Position numbers and translations under genes: made by a program. A DNA stretch of 64,000 bases from Rhizophagus irregularis (Eukaryota; Glomeromycota; Glomeromycetes; Glomerales; Glomeraceae): positions 4,588,001-4,652,000 of the forward strand of contig NC_089431.1 of assembly GCF_026210795.1 (NCBI RefSeq). Direction: 5' to 3'. The notes beneath the pieces were generated by a model. That model ran no database searches, was not told the DNA's origin, and worked only from the letters and a program-made list of their open reading frames with translations. This document shows, one piece after another, positions 36,297 to 47,936 of the stretch (the stretch's first letter is position 1; every line of letters begins with the position of its first letter).

Positions 36297-37270
36297 TTTT
36301 TTTGTTTTTTATTGCTTTTTAAAAATTATATATATATATATATATATAATTTCATTGATACCTCATTAAATATTGGAAGAGATTTGATAAATATTATAAT
36401 ACCACTTAAGATTGGTACTAAAAATATAGATACATTATTTGGCGCGTCTCGTTATAATAAATCTGGTTTTGTTACATCTTTCTAAGATCACCGATAATGA
36501 TTAAACAATGTGCATTATGTTCGACTGTCCAAATAGTGTATATTTGATTTTTTTTTTTATTATCGCAGTTTTCAGAATCTGTGTACGTTGTGTACTTATT
36601 ATGATTACAGGATCTGTCTAATAATATTTTATCAGATGATCTATAATGGGGTAGCACAATTTTGATTAAAAAAATTTATTCCATGAAAATGATCATCAAA
36701 TCATGTGTAACAAATGTAACTTTTTTTTTTGTTAAAGATCAGTCTAATTGTCGACCTAAATGGGACTTTATGGTTAGATTGATCATCAAAAATCACAGTT
36801 TTTTGGCGCTCTCAGCAACAATAATAATTATTTTTTTCACACTTGAACCTTGCTTTATTGTGTATATAACTTAATTAACACAAATAAGGTTAAGCAATAC
36901 AGCACATAATTTTTCTCAATGAAAAAAAGAGTGAAAGAAACCTTAACTAGAACAGGTTCTTTTATTATTATGTTTAATTTGTATTCGATAATTCATCTTA
37001 ATTTGGTTAGATTAATTACTAAAATAACCAAAAAAATGTTATCTGTTATAATTAAAACATGTTTTTCAGAATACATTTGAACGCCCCTATTTCATTCAAG
37101 TTCTGAAAATACTTCGCAATGAAAAAAGTGATAGTAATTTTATCCTAGATTGTGTAGATTGCGTACAATATTTAATTTTTTTGTAACCCCAATGATCGAC
37201 GGATAATATATAAATAACTATATTACAAAATTATTTTTTTAATTATTTTTTTTGTCTGCTGAACAGAAAA
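36297..37270. other. K4-K5 spacer with AT dinucleotide run
   Basis: It holds an AT dinucleotide run (about 36328-36349), the shared 3' flank, GATCTATAATGGGGTAGCAC near 36640 (repeated near 39350 after K5), and the kinase upstream block. No gene. Confidence 0.55.
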
Positions 37271-39001
37271 ATGTCATATAATTGGAACAATTGGATTGAG
37301 GAAGCTATTTTAAACGAACATATTAACTGTTATGAATATAAAGACTTTTATAACTTAGAAGGAATTGGCACCGGAGGCTTCGGAAAGGTTTATCGTGCAA
37401 ACTGGAAAGATTCTCATAATATTTATGCGTTAAAATCTCTCAAAAACTCCGAAGCAAAAAAATTTGTTGATGAGGTGATTACAATATACGTCTTTATAAT
37501 AAATACATTTTATTAAAAAATATTTTTTTTATTATTATTTAGCTTAAAATTCAGCGTAAAGTAAATGTTCATGACAATATTATAAGATTTTATGGCATTA
37601 CAAGAGGTATAGTAATTCTAGTATTATTTATTTTTTATGAAAATCTAACTTAACCAATTATTTTCATTTAATAAGTCGATCAAAATTATAGTTCAAAAAT
37701 ATATATGTTGGTAATGGAATATGCCGATGGTGGTACTCTTCGAGAGTATCTAAGAAAAAATTCTGGAAATCTCACTTGGAATGATAAATTCAAAATGGCA
37801 TATCAATTAGCTAGCGCTGTATCAATTTTACATAATTTGGGAGTTATTCATCGTGATTTGGTAATTCTTTTATATATATATTTCCTTGAAATTATGATGT
37901 AATTATTTTATTTATTTTATTTCTTTAAATAATTAATAGCACTCCAACAACGTATTGGTCCATGGAAATAACGTCAAATTGGCTGATTTTGGATTATCAA
38001 AAAAGACTGATGAATCAGTTACATCACGACGATATGGTGTAATTCCTTATATTGATCCAAAAAAAATCGCAAGTGATTCATACTCTCGAAATGAAAAAAG
38101 CGATATTTATAGTGTAGGTGTACTTCTATGGGAGATATCGAGTGGTCGGCCACCTTTCGAGGGTAAAAGCGAATACTTTTTACTTACGAATATTCCGGAA
38201 GGTCTTAGAGAAACACCTATCCAAGATACTCCTGAAGACTATGAAAAGATTTATACCGGTAAATATAAAGAGTTTGGTTATGTTTTCAATAATACCAACA
38301 TTCTGTATATATATTGCTAATTTATACATAATTTTATAGATTGTTGGGAATTCGAACCAGATGATCGTCCAACTATCTATAACGTAGTTGATAGATTAGA
38401 AGCAATTAGTAGTAAAACCACAAAATCTTGGAATTCATCACCTTTATCACGTAATAATTCATCGCCTTCGTCACGTAATTATTCATCACTTTCATCACGT
38501 GATAATTTATCACAAAGTTTCAAGCAAAAAGAATCGAAAGATATAGTTGATGGAATAGCTGCTCTTCCTTCTAAAATATATGATAAAAGAAAAAAACAGA
38601 AAATTCTTGATTACCTTGAAGATAATCATGTGACTTCAAAAGAAATTTTAGATTGGCTAGAAAATAATCAAAATTATCCCAATTCTCTTCTTGTGTTGGG
38701 AGATTTTCATTATTTAGGAATTGCAACTGAGGTTGACAAAAGAATGGCTTGTGAATTCTATGAGAAAGCAGGAGATGGAGATGATGGACTTAGCGTAGCT
38801 CAATACAATCTTGGAGTTATTTATGAAACTGACAAATTAGACGACACAATTGCAGCACTGTATTGGTATAATAAATCAGCTGAACAGGGAAATCATGAAG
38901 CTAGGGAAAGTTTTTATAGATTACGAGGTACTTCAGGTACTAAGACTGTTAGTTCGAGTAGTATACAAAAATATGGTTCTATGGGTATTTTTAATCGATA
39001 A
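37271..39001 (+). CDS. K5: TKL-like kinase with Sel1 repeats (477 aa)
   Basis: Exons: 37271-37474, 37543-37606, 37676-37860, 37940-38258, 38340-39001. Almost the same protein as K4 through the kinase domain: GTGGFGKVY, ALK lysine, HRDLHSNN (Asp150), DFG, YIDPKKI. Differences include SILHNLG for SCLHNLG and one octapeptide fewer in the linker. Sel1 repeats follow (EFYEKAGDGDDGLSVAQYNL; ALYWYNKSAEQGNHEA) and the tail ends IQKYGSMGIFNR. No catalytic loss is seen. Confidence 0.9.
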
Positions 39002-39967
39002 TTTTTTTGTTTTTTATTGCTTTTATAAAAATTATATATAAAAAAATTTCTAATCGATACCTCATTAAATGTTGGAAGAGATTTGATAAATATTATAATA
39101 CCACTTAAGATTTTGTACTAAAAATATGTGCGTCTCGTTATAATAAATCTGGTTTTGTTATGATCACTGATGACGATTAAACAATGTGCATTATGTTCGA
39201 CTGTCCAAATAGTGTATATTTAATTTTTTATTATCGCAGTTTTCAGAATCTGTGTACGTTGTGATTACTGAGTGATTATGATTACAGGACGATTACAGGA
39301 CAACATTAGTCCGGTAATCGTCCTGTAATCTAATAATTTTTTATCAGATGATCTATTGTATGGTAGCACAATTTTGAAAAGCGAAAATTTTATCATCATA
39401 ATATCATGTGTAACAAATGTAACGTTAAAATATCAGTCTAATTATCGACCTAATTGGGACTTTATGGTTAGAATCATAGTTTATGACGCTCATCAAAAAT
39501 AATCATTACGTATTTTTTAGTTTGAACTTTTATCTTGTGATAAGAATTAACACAAATAAGGTTAATCAACACAGCACAAAGCACTTTTCGGAGTTTGAAA
39601 GGATGAAAGATTCTTTTATTATTACGTATACGGTATACTTTTAATTACAAATTTTGTATTCAATAATTAAAAAGTAAATTAGAAAATGAAAATCAACAAA
39701 TAAACCTTCTTTAATTAAAAATCGGTCTCACTTTATGGTTATACATATCAATTACTAAATAATCAAAAAATGTAATACTAAAACACGCCTTTTCAGAACA
39801 CATTTGAAAGCCCCTATTTCATTTAAATAATATCAGATATCCTATTATTCCTATATTAACTATATATATCCTGCTAATCGGAATAATTGGAATAATAATT
39901 TCTCCGTTTGTAAGTAAAAAACTTTTTTAAAAAAAAGAATTTATTTCATTGTAAGATTTTACTGTAC
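39002..39967. other. K5-K6 spacer
   Basis: The shared 3' flank appears again, partly shortened, followed by a local inverted repeat of GATTACAGGACGATTACAGG with GTAATCGTCCTGTAATC (about 39283-39330), then a diverged kinase upstream block. No gene. Confidence 0.55.
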
Positions 39968-41206
39968 ATGACTATGTCCGATAAAACTAAATCTGTTTCT
40001 TCGGCGCCTGCTTACTGGTCTCATAATAAAGCGTGGATTAATTGGATTGAAGATGGTATTTCGAAGAAACATATTAAGTATTATGACAATAATGGCTTTT
40101 CCAACCTTAAAGTAATTGGTTCTGGAAGCTTCGGAAAAGTCTATAGTGCAGAGTGGAAGAATTTTCGTAGTATATTAGCATTAAAAACTCTCACCGACTC
40201 CACAGCTGAAAAAGTTGTTGATGAGGTAAGATATACATTATACTGTATATTTCCGTCTTTGTAATAAATATATTTCTAATATTTCTAATTAAAAATTTAT
40301 TTTTATCATTAGCTTAAAATCCAGCGCGAAGTACACTGTTATGATAATATTATCAAGTTTTATGGCATTACAACAGGTATAATAATTTGATATAACTTGT
40401 TTGTAATAATCTAAATTAAACAATTATTTTTTTATAAGATATTCGAAATGATAATTCAAAGAAATATATGTTGGTAATGGAATATGCCGACAGTGGTACT
40501 CTTCAAGAATATCTAGAGAAAAATTTTAAAAATCTCACATGGAGTGATAAATTCAAAATGGCACATCAATTAGCTTACGCAGTATTATGTTTACATGGCG
40601 AGAAGATTATTCATCGCGACTTGGTAACTGAACTTGATTATATTAAATTGTATATATTTACGAATATGAATTCATAATTTAATTAATTATATTAAATAAT
40701 GATAATAGCATCCCAAAAATGTGTTGGTCCATCAAAATACCATCAAATTGGCTGATTTTGGATTATCAAAAAGGACTGATGAATTTGTTAAATCAAAATC
40801 AGCACCCGGAGTAGTTCGGTATGTTGATCCAAAAAAATTCACGGTGGATCCTAAAAAATACTCCTTAAATGAAAAGAGCGATATTTATAGTATTGGCATA
40901 CTTTTATGGGTGATATCAAGTGGTCGGCCACCTTTCGAGGGTAAAGGCGATTATTTTTTAATTGTGAATATTCCGAAAGGATTTAGAGAAGAGCCTATTT
41001 CAAATACACCTAAGGACTATGAAGAGATTTATACTGGTAAATATATTGATTTAAAATAATCTCAACAACATTTACTAGTATTGTTAACTAATTAAAATTT
41101 TATAGATTGTTGGAAATATGAACCAAATGATCGTCCAGATATCGAAGAGGTAGTTACAAGATTAGAAACAATTATTGCGATAGATAAAAGTACAAATGAA
41201 TTTTAG
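39968..41206 (+). CDS. K6: TKL-like kinase without Sel1 tail (311 aa)
   Basis: Exons: 39968-40225, 40313-40376, 40439-40623, 40709-41036, 41106-41206. ATGs lie at 39968 and 39974; the second matches the K7 start MSDKT. The kinase core is complete: GSGSFGKVY, LALKTL lysine, HRDLHPKN (Asp168), DFG (185-187), YVDPKKF, CWKYEPNDRP. Hinge-distal WEI reads WVI. The coding frame stops soon after the kinase domain (TNEF). The following bases (TTAGTCATATGACTTTAATG) match the K7 tail (TTCAGTCATATGATTCTAAT), where CAG replaces TAG, so K6 appears to have lost its tail by one nonsense change. Confidence 0.85.
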
Positions 41207-43060
41207 TCATATGACTTTAATGCGCCTCCTTAAATAAAGTAAAATAAATAAATAAAATAAAAATAATCGTTCAAGTCAAAAATTGTCGGATCTAATAAGA
41301 TAAAAAAAATAACGCAGTACAAAGTTCGATCTGCTGCGGTAAATACGATAGAGGGAAGTTAAAACTAAACGAAATTAATAAACTTAATATTAATAATATT
41401 AATACAGAATCGAAATATTCAATGCGATTATAAGAAAGTGAAAACAATTTTATTAAAAAAAAAAAAAATCTACGTAACCACCCTATAGCCTGATCCGGGT
41501 TACACGTGATTTTAATGATCTCATGTCGATCATCCACGACATGTCGTCGACACATGACATAATTTTTTCTTGATCAATTTTAAATCAGTTTTTTTTTCTC
41601 TTCATTTTAATGAACTGTTTTTATTTGATTATGTCAAACCAAGTTCCTGAATATAAAAGGTGTTATCATAAAAAAGTGTTTACGTTGCCGAAATAATACA
41701 AAGACTATTTGCAGGAAATACTAAATATAAACGAATATTGTGATATAAAAAATTTAATTTTTAATTTTTTATTGATGTACTGCAAATATTTATTAAGAAT
41801 TATTAGAAGAATCACGTAACAAGCCAAAACGGCATTTATGATTAAAAAATGTTCGTTCTAATTTTAATTCATTGGAAAAATGAATAATGGTATTATAGCA
41901 CTTCAAAATCGTAGAACTATTCCGAGAACTTGGAAAGATTTAATAAGAATATAAGGTATTGGGAATAGTAGTATTAAATTTTCAGAAACATGTTTAAATA
42001 AAATAAATAAAAATATGCATGTTGTGCTTTGATAAAATTCTGACAATTGAGATATGTATAAATATGAGTTTATTTGAAAATTATTACAATGGTCGAAATA
42101 CTTATGAAAGTACCGAAATTCATTATCCGAAATCACGTGTTAACCCGGCAAATTAGATCCGGCTACCATTTTTTGGAGGGTGGTTATACTTGGGTCATGT
42201 GTACGGTAAATGAGAATTACCATAGACGACATGTCGACATGACTACGTGTTTAAGATAATCATGAATAATCCAATTTCTTTTTCGGGTTGTTTTTTTTTC
42301 TTTCAAATTTCCTTTTTTTCGGGTTAAGACCGAAAAAATTTTTTCGATTTTTTTTTCATTTTTTTCCTATTCCGTTCTGCAAGGACTTTATGGTTAAATC
42401 AATTATTAACCGAAGTCACGGTGATTAATTCCAAATTCCAATTTCGGCGATAAGAAAATATTGAAAAAGCATGTCAATTCCTTCGAGTTAAATAACTACT
42501 ATTCAGTTGGATTTGCTTCATCAATATGAATCTAACATTGTATATCACTTTTCTAGATGGATTTAAGTTGAAATTTGAAAATGATGGTGTATATATGATT
42601 TATATATATTCGTTTCATTCCAGCTATTCCTAGCTTTGTTACAAAATTGTGCAAACGTTAAAATAAATAAAGTTACAAGGTCATTCGTTATATATAATAT
42701 AAAATATCTATTTGGCCGTTAAATAAGCATACTTTAAATCTACTGCAAATCAAAAGTAAAGATTACTTATTAATGTAAATAAATTCGCTTTGTAACTTTC
42801 AATCTTGATATCTAATATATATTTGAGCTTTTTTTTTAAAAAAAAAATGAATTCATGCAAGTTATAAAGTTATCGAAATTTATCCAAAATTCTTTATTAA
42901 ATTTTATATAAAACATGTTTTGTTTTGATATTACAGAGACGGATTTATGAAAAAAATTTTTTTGTAACGTACTGTAACAATGAACGCTGAATATCCATCA
43001 TAATCGATCGTCATAAAAAAAAAAAATTTGTGTTACGTCAATCAACTTTGGTGCATAAAT
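41207..43060. other. K6 to duplicated-promoter region, no clear gene
   Basis: A short frame at 41632 (MSNQVPEYKRCYHKKVFTLP) and nearby fragments (KDYLQEILNINEY; IIALQNRRTIPRTWKDLI) look gene-like but are interrupted and unrecognised. Words around 41500-41555 (GACATGTCGTCGACACATGA) and 42215-42245 (GACGACATGTCGACATG) are similar. A T-rich tract with CCGAAAAA lies at 42283-42370, followed by CAAGGACTTTATGGTTAAAT, kin to the kinase upstream block. Confidence 0.4.
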
Positions 43061-43119
43061 GTTCATAAAGGTTCGTATTGGGTTTAAATAAAATTTATAA
43101 ATATTTCTTTTCCACTTGT

Positions 43120-43640
43120 TAATGCTCTTTAATAACAAAGAATGCAAATGGAAGCCTAATAATGTTTCCAAATATGAAAAATGTTATCCAACTTTAGAAA
43201 TTGTTGCGACTATTATACATTTCATGCATAAAAAAACTATAAATTAAGTTTTTTAATGTCTTTTTAATAACAAAAAATGCAAATGAAAGCCTAATAATGT
43301 TTCCAAATATGAAAAACGTTATCCAACTTCAAGTATAGTTGTTGACTTGTTGGTATGTATGGAAATAATAAAAACCGTGCATTTCATACGTAAAAATCTA
43401 TAGATTAAATTTCCTAATGCCTCTTTAATTACAAAAAAATGCAAACGAAAGCCTAATAATGTTCCCAAATATGTTATCCAACTTTGAGCATAGTTGCTGG
43501 TACGTATGGAAATAATAAAACCGTGCATTTCATGCATAAAAATCTATAAGTAAATTTCCTAATGCCTCTTTAATTACCAAAAAATGCAAACGAAAGCCTA
43601 ATAATGTTCCCAAATATGAAAAACGGTAAGCATTGTTGTC
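43120..43640 (+). repeat. Four-copy repeat of a kinase-type upstream segment
   Basis: Units of about 130-165 bases, each with ATGCAAAnGnAAGCCTAATAATGTT, CCAAATATGAAAAA, GTTATCCAACTT and, in most, GTATGGAAATAATAAAA plus GTGCATTTCAT. The same order of words occurs once upstream of kinase genes (for example 58330-58460 and 50800-50950). Here it is amplified in front of the ubiquitin/PARP-like pseudogene. Confidence 0.75.
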
Positions 43641-43952
43641 AACCTAAGATCCGATGTCCGATTGCAATGTAATGTCATATATCAATTAATATTATCTAGT
43701 ATGTATGGAAATAGTAAAATCCATACATACATTTCATTCATATTATGATCTATTCAATGCTTGGCGCAACATTCTGTTTTAATCCAAACAAAGAAAAATT
43801 TAAAAGTAAAATAAATTTATGTCTCAATGATTGATTACAATATTTAAATGAAACATGATTCCCTTAGTATCCATTTTTTTTTTAAAGAAAAAATCTAATA
43901 GATTAATGAACGCTATTTTTTTTTCTTCATGTATTAAAAGAAAATCGAGAAA

Positions 43953-44586
43953 ATGAAAGACAAAGTATTATACGCAGCATTAAGTGCTATTGCGAATAAC
44001 ACGATTCTTCCTTATAATAATTGTTCTGGAAATAATAAATTTATTCCTCGTAATGGTTATTCTGGAAATAATCTATTGGATGAAATATCTTTTCATCAAT
44101 CTCATTTGGTTGGCGGTAAAATTCCTACTAACAATATAAATAATAATGACGGACAATCAAGAATACCGTGGCGTGAAAATTCAAAAGTATTAATAGGGAC
44201 AGATTATAATAGTAATCGTAAAAAATTCTAAAGAGCCAAATTTTTTAGACGAAATTACGTATTCGTTAAAACATTAACGGGTAAAACTATAACAGTAGAT
44301 GTTGATCGGTTATCTCTTGTGTAAAGGTAAACGATTCTTATTTGGCAATGGAATTTATTCCACTCCAGATATTGATGTTGCGTATCGATATGCTACTAAA
44401 TTCACTCTTGACGGGATGAATATAGAGTCGTGTTTCAAAATAGAGTTAATCCAAATACTTTAATTAGAATTTCAAAAGAAGAAACTGGAATTGGTGAATA
44501 TTGGATTTCCCCAGATGGAGCGGATTTTCGTCCTTATGGTATCTGTATCAAGAAAGAATTTGTTAGCGCTTATTTATTTATTTCTT
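43953..44586 (+). pseudogene. Broken ubiquitin plus PARP-like protein gene
   Basis: The segment starts with a 92-residue open frame (MKDKVLYAALSAIANN). Next comes a clear ubiquitin piece (YVFVKTLTGKTITVDVD, compare FVKTLTGKTITLEVE). After that are pieces like the GIY-Ser region of PARP-type ADP-ribosyltransferases (FLFGNGIYSTPDIDVA) and a C-terminal part (GIGEYWISP, RPYGICIKKE). The pieces are in order on one strand but broken in at least two places. Ubiquitin joined to a PARP-like domain is, as far as I recall, a family expanded in these fungi. Its 5' and 3' flanks are of kinase-array type, so it was probably carried in with, or landed inside, the duplicating array. Confidence 0.6.
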
Positions 44587-44600
44587 TAGAACATTCATTA

Positions 44601-45264
44601 TCCTAAAATACATTATTTGACGCGTCTCAAAGTCTGTTATGATAAATATTGCATATCTCTATGATCACTGGAAGAGTTAATGTGTAGTCTTGATGCGAAA
44701 ATGATCATCACTCAATTTCATGTGTGACAAACAAAAGCATTTTTTATTATCGTCATAAAGTCCGACTTTATGGTTAGATTGATCGTCAAAACCAGTCTTT
44801 GGCGCAAATCGATAGTCTTGAAAAAGCTACTTTTCAATAAAAAAAAAAGGTGAAAGAAACTCATTTAACTCCGAATGAATAAAAAAAAAATAGAATAGAC
44901 CTTTATTATTATTAGTATTACATATGCTTTTATTACAAATATGTATTTTTAAATATAGTATTCAATTTTTAAAAATGAAATTTAAATAAATTAAAAATCG
45001 GTCCCATTATCACCTTAATTTGGACTTTATGGTTAGATCAATTAATAAACAATCAAAAAAAATGTAGTACTAAAACACAATACATTTGAAAACCCCTATT
45101 TCATTCAAGTTCTGCAAGTAAATCAGTTGTCCTATTTATTCCCATATTAACTATATATATTCTGCAAATCGGGATAATTGTTTCTCCGTAATGTTTATAA
45201 TAATAAACTTTTTTTAAAAAAATTATTTCATAGTAATATTTTACTGTACGGTCTGTACCTGACT
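44601..45264. other. Spacer before K7 with kinase-type flanks
   Basis: ACATTATTTGACGCGTCTC and CTCTATGATCACTGG (about 44609-44670) repeat the kinase 3' flank although the gene before it is not a kinase. Two copies of the GACTTTATGGTTAGAT block follow (about 44763 and 45019). No gene. Confidence 0.55.
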
Positions 45265-47081
45265 ATGTCCGATAAAACTAGGTCCGCCATTTCAGTACCT
45301 ACTACTTATCGGTCTCAGCAAATTGATGATAAATGGATTAAATGGATTGAAGATGGTATTTCGAAAAAACATATTAAGCATTATGATTATAAAGGCTTTA
45401 AAGACCCTAAAGTAATTAGTTCTGGAAGCTTCGGAAAGGTTTCTCGTGCATATTGGAGAAATTTTCGTAATGTATTAGCATTAAAAACTCTCAACGACGA
45501 CACAGCTGAAAAAATTGTTTATGAGGTGGGACATATAGTTTATATTTCCGTCTCATAATTAATACATTTCTAATATTTCTAATTAAAAATTTCTTTTTAT
45601 CATTAGCTTGAAATCCAGCGCGCAGTACACTCTTGTGATAATATTATTAAGTTTTATGGCATTACAACAGGTATAATAATTTTGATATTACTTGCTTGTA
45701 ATAAATTAAATTGAACAATTGTTATTATTTTTTATAAGAAATTCGAAATAATAGTCCAAAGAAATATATGTTGGTAATGGAATATGCCGACAGTGGTACT
45801 CTTCGAGAATATCTAAAGAAAAATTTTATAAATCTCACGTGGAATGATAAATTCAAAATGGCATATCAATTAGCTTGCGCAGTATTATGTTTACATGAGG
45901 AGGATATTATTCATCGTGACTTGGTAATTTATTTGTGTTATATTACATGTATTATATTTATTATGCATTTGTAATCTTATTTTATTTATTATTATATAAT
46001 AGCACTCCAGCAACGTGTTAGTCCACCAAAATACCATCAAATTGGCTGATTTTGGACTATCGAAAAGGATTGATGAATTAGTTAGATCAAACTCTGCAAC
46101 TGGCATGGTTCGGTACGTTGATCCAAAAAAATTCACGTTGGATAAAAAATACTCTTTAAGTAAAAAGAGCGATATCTATAGTATTGGAGTACTTCTATGG
46201 GAGATATCAAGCGGGCGGTTACCTTTCGAGGGTAAAGTCAATTTTTATTTAATTGTCAATATTCCGCAAGGTCTTAGAGAAAGGCCTATCCCAAATACAC
46301 CTAAGGACTATGAAAAAATTTATACTGGTAAATATATTCAAAAGTTAAAATTTGCAATAAATTAATAATATTGCTAATATTGGTAACTAATTAAAATTTT
46401 ATAGATTGTTGGAAAGATAAACCAGATGATCGTCCAGATATCGAAGAGATAGTTACAAGATTAGAAACGATTATTGCGGAAAATGATAGTACAAAAGATA
46501 TTCAGTCATATGATTCTAATTCATATGTCCAGAAACCTCCTAAGCCTCTTTCAATAATCGAGAAAAATAATAGTACAAAAGATTTTCAGTCTTATGATTT
46601 CAATTCATATGTCCAGAAACCTCTTAAGCCTCATTCAAGATTAGAAACAATTATTGCGAAAAATAATAGCACAAAAGATTTTCAGTCATATGATTTCAAT
46701 TCATATGTCCAGAAACCTCCTAAGCCTCTTTCAATTATCGAGAAAAATAATAGTACAAAAGATTTTCAGTCTTATGATTTCAATTCATATGTCCAGAAAC
46801 CTCTTAAGCCTCATTTAAGATTAGAAACAATTATTGCGAAAAATAATAGTACAAAAGATTCTCAGTCATATGGTTTCAATTCAGAACCTCTTAGGCCTCA
46901 TTCAAGATTAGAAACAATTATTGCGAAAAATAATAGCACAAAAGATTCTCAATCATATGATTTCAATTCAGATGTCCAGAAGCCTCTTAGGCCTCTTTCA
47001 AATTTTGCAAAAGATTTTTATTCATATAGTTCTGATGATGATATCGAACAACTTATTAAAATGATTAGTAATAATCCGTAA
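45265..47081 (+). CDS. K7: TKL-like kinase with repetitive C-terminal tail (503 aa)
   Basis: Exons: 45265-45525, 45607-45670, 45739-45923, 46003-46327, 46405-47081. The start at MSDKTRS matches K6; an upstream in-frame ATG at 45178 lies in the leader. The first Gly of the glycine loop is Ser (VISSGSFGKVS) and the Tyr after Val is Ser, so ATP binding may be weakened. Lys (LALKTL), HRDLHSSN (Asp169), DFG (186-188) and CWKDKPDDRP are present. The tail has no Sel1 but about six repeats of NNSTKDFQSYDFNSYVQKPL, some preceded by RLETIIAK, a copy of the last helix of the kinase domain. It ends DDDIEQLIKMISNNP, similar to the end of K9. Confidence 0.85.
46470..47000 (+). repeat. Coding tandem repeat in K7 tail
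   Basis: Units of roughly 75-90 bases with AATAATAGTACAAAAGATTT, CAGTCATATGATTTCAATTC and ATGTCCAGAAACCTCTTAAG alternate between two linker types (RLETIIAK and LSIIEK). Unit lengths keep the frame open. Confidence 0.8.
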
Positions 47082-47936
47082 TTCTAATAAACGTCATTAT
47101 AAATTTATCGAGAGTAAATTATTAGCCAAGATGTAATAAACATATTCATATTTAACTATTTAGTAATTGTCATTATTTTCGACATATTTCTAATACAATT
47201 ATGTCTATAATTTAATGTTATAACTTTATATTGGCCCAACTTACAATTATTTGATAATTTATTGATATCGGTATAGTATAAAAGAAGTATTAAAACAAGA
47301 ATTTTTAATTAATAAAGGAACATACAGATATTTGAAAGTCATTTTAAGATAAATATGATTTATACCGTATAACGAATAAAAATCGAGCTAATCAAATACA
47401 TTCCATAGATTCCATAGATTCCATAGATAGCCATACGACTTTGTTTATCCAATGATCGACAGTTGTATCGTAATAATTTTTCCAATTGTCAATGTTTCTA
47501 TAATAACTAAAAATCTTTATTAAATTTTTATTATTACATGTATTTTTGATTTACATAGTATAAGTGTATAATCACGCACCCGATTTAGAAAAAAACATTT
47601 TTTATGCATTATAATAGCAATTACAATGAAAATCTCATGTTACAATTTCTTCTATTTAACGTTGACAATCAACTTTGGAGATGTTACAAAATGTCATAGA
47701 AGCTCGTATTGGGTGTAGATAAAATTTTCATTCTCTATATTTTTTTTCCGCTTATTAATGCCCTTAATATATATGGAAATAATGAAAAACTATACATTCA
47801 AAACATAGAAAACTCCATTCTTTTTTATCTCAATGATCGACTAGGAGTAATAATTTTCCGATTAATGTTTTATAAACTTTATAAACTCGCAAAAAAAAAA
47901 AATATTTTCGTAGTAAGAACAATCTTGTACATAAAA
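47082..47936. other. K7-K8 spacer
   Basis: No gene. A small triplicate CATTCCATAGATTCCATAGA lies at about 47399-47425. Words of the second kind of kinase upstream block (GGAAATAATGAAAAACTATACATTC) appear near 47773. The frame from 47709 is upstream extension of K8 exon 1. Confidence 0.5.
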
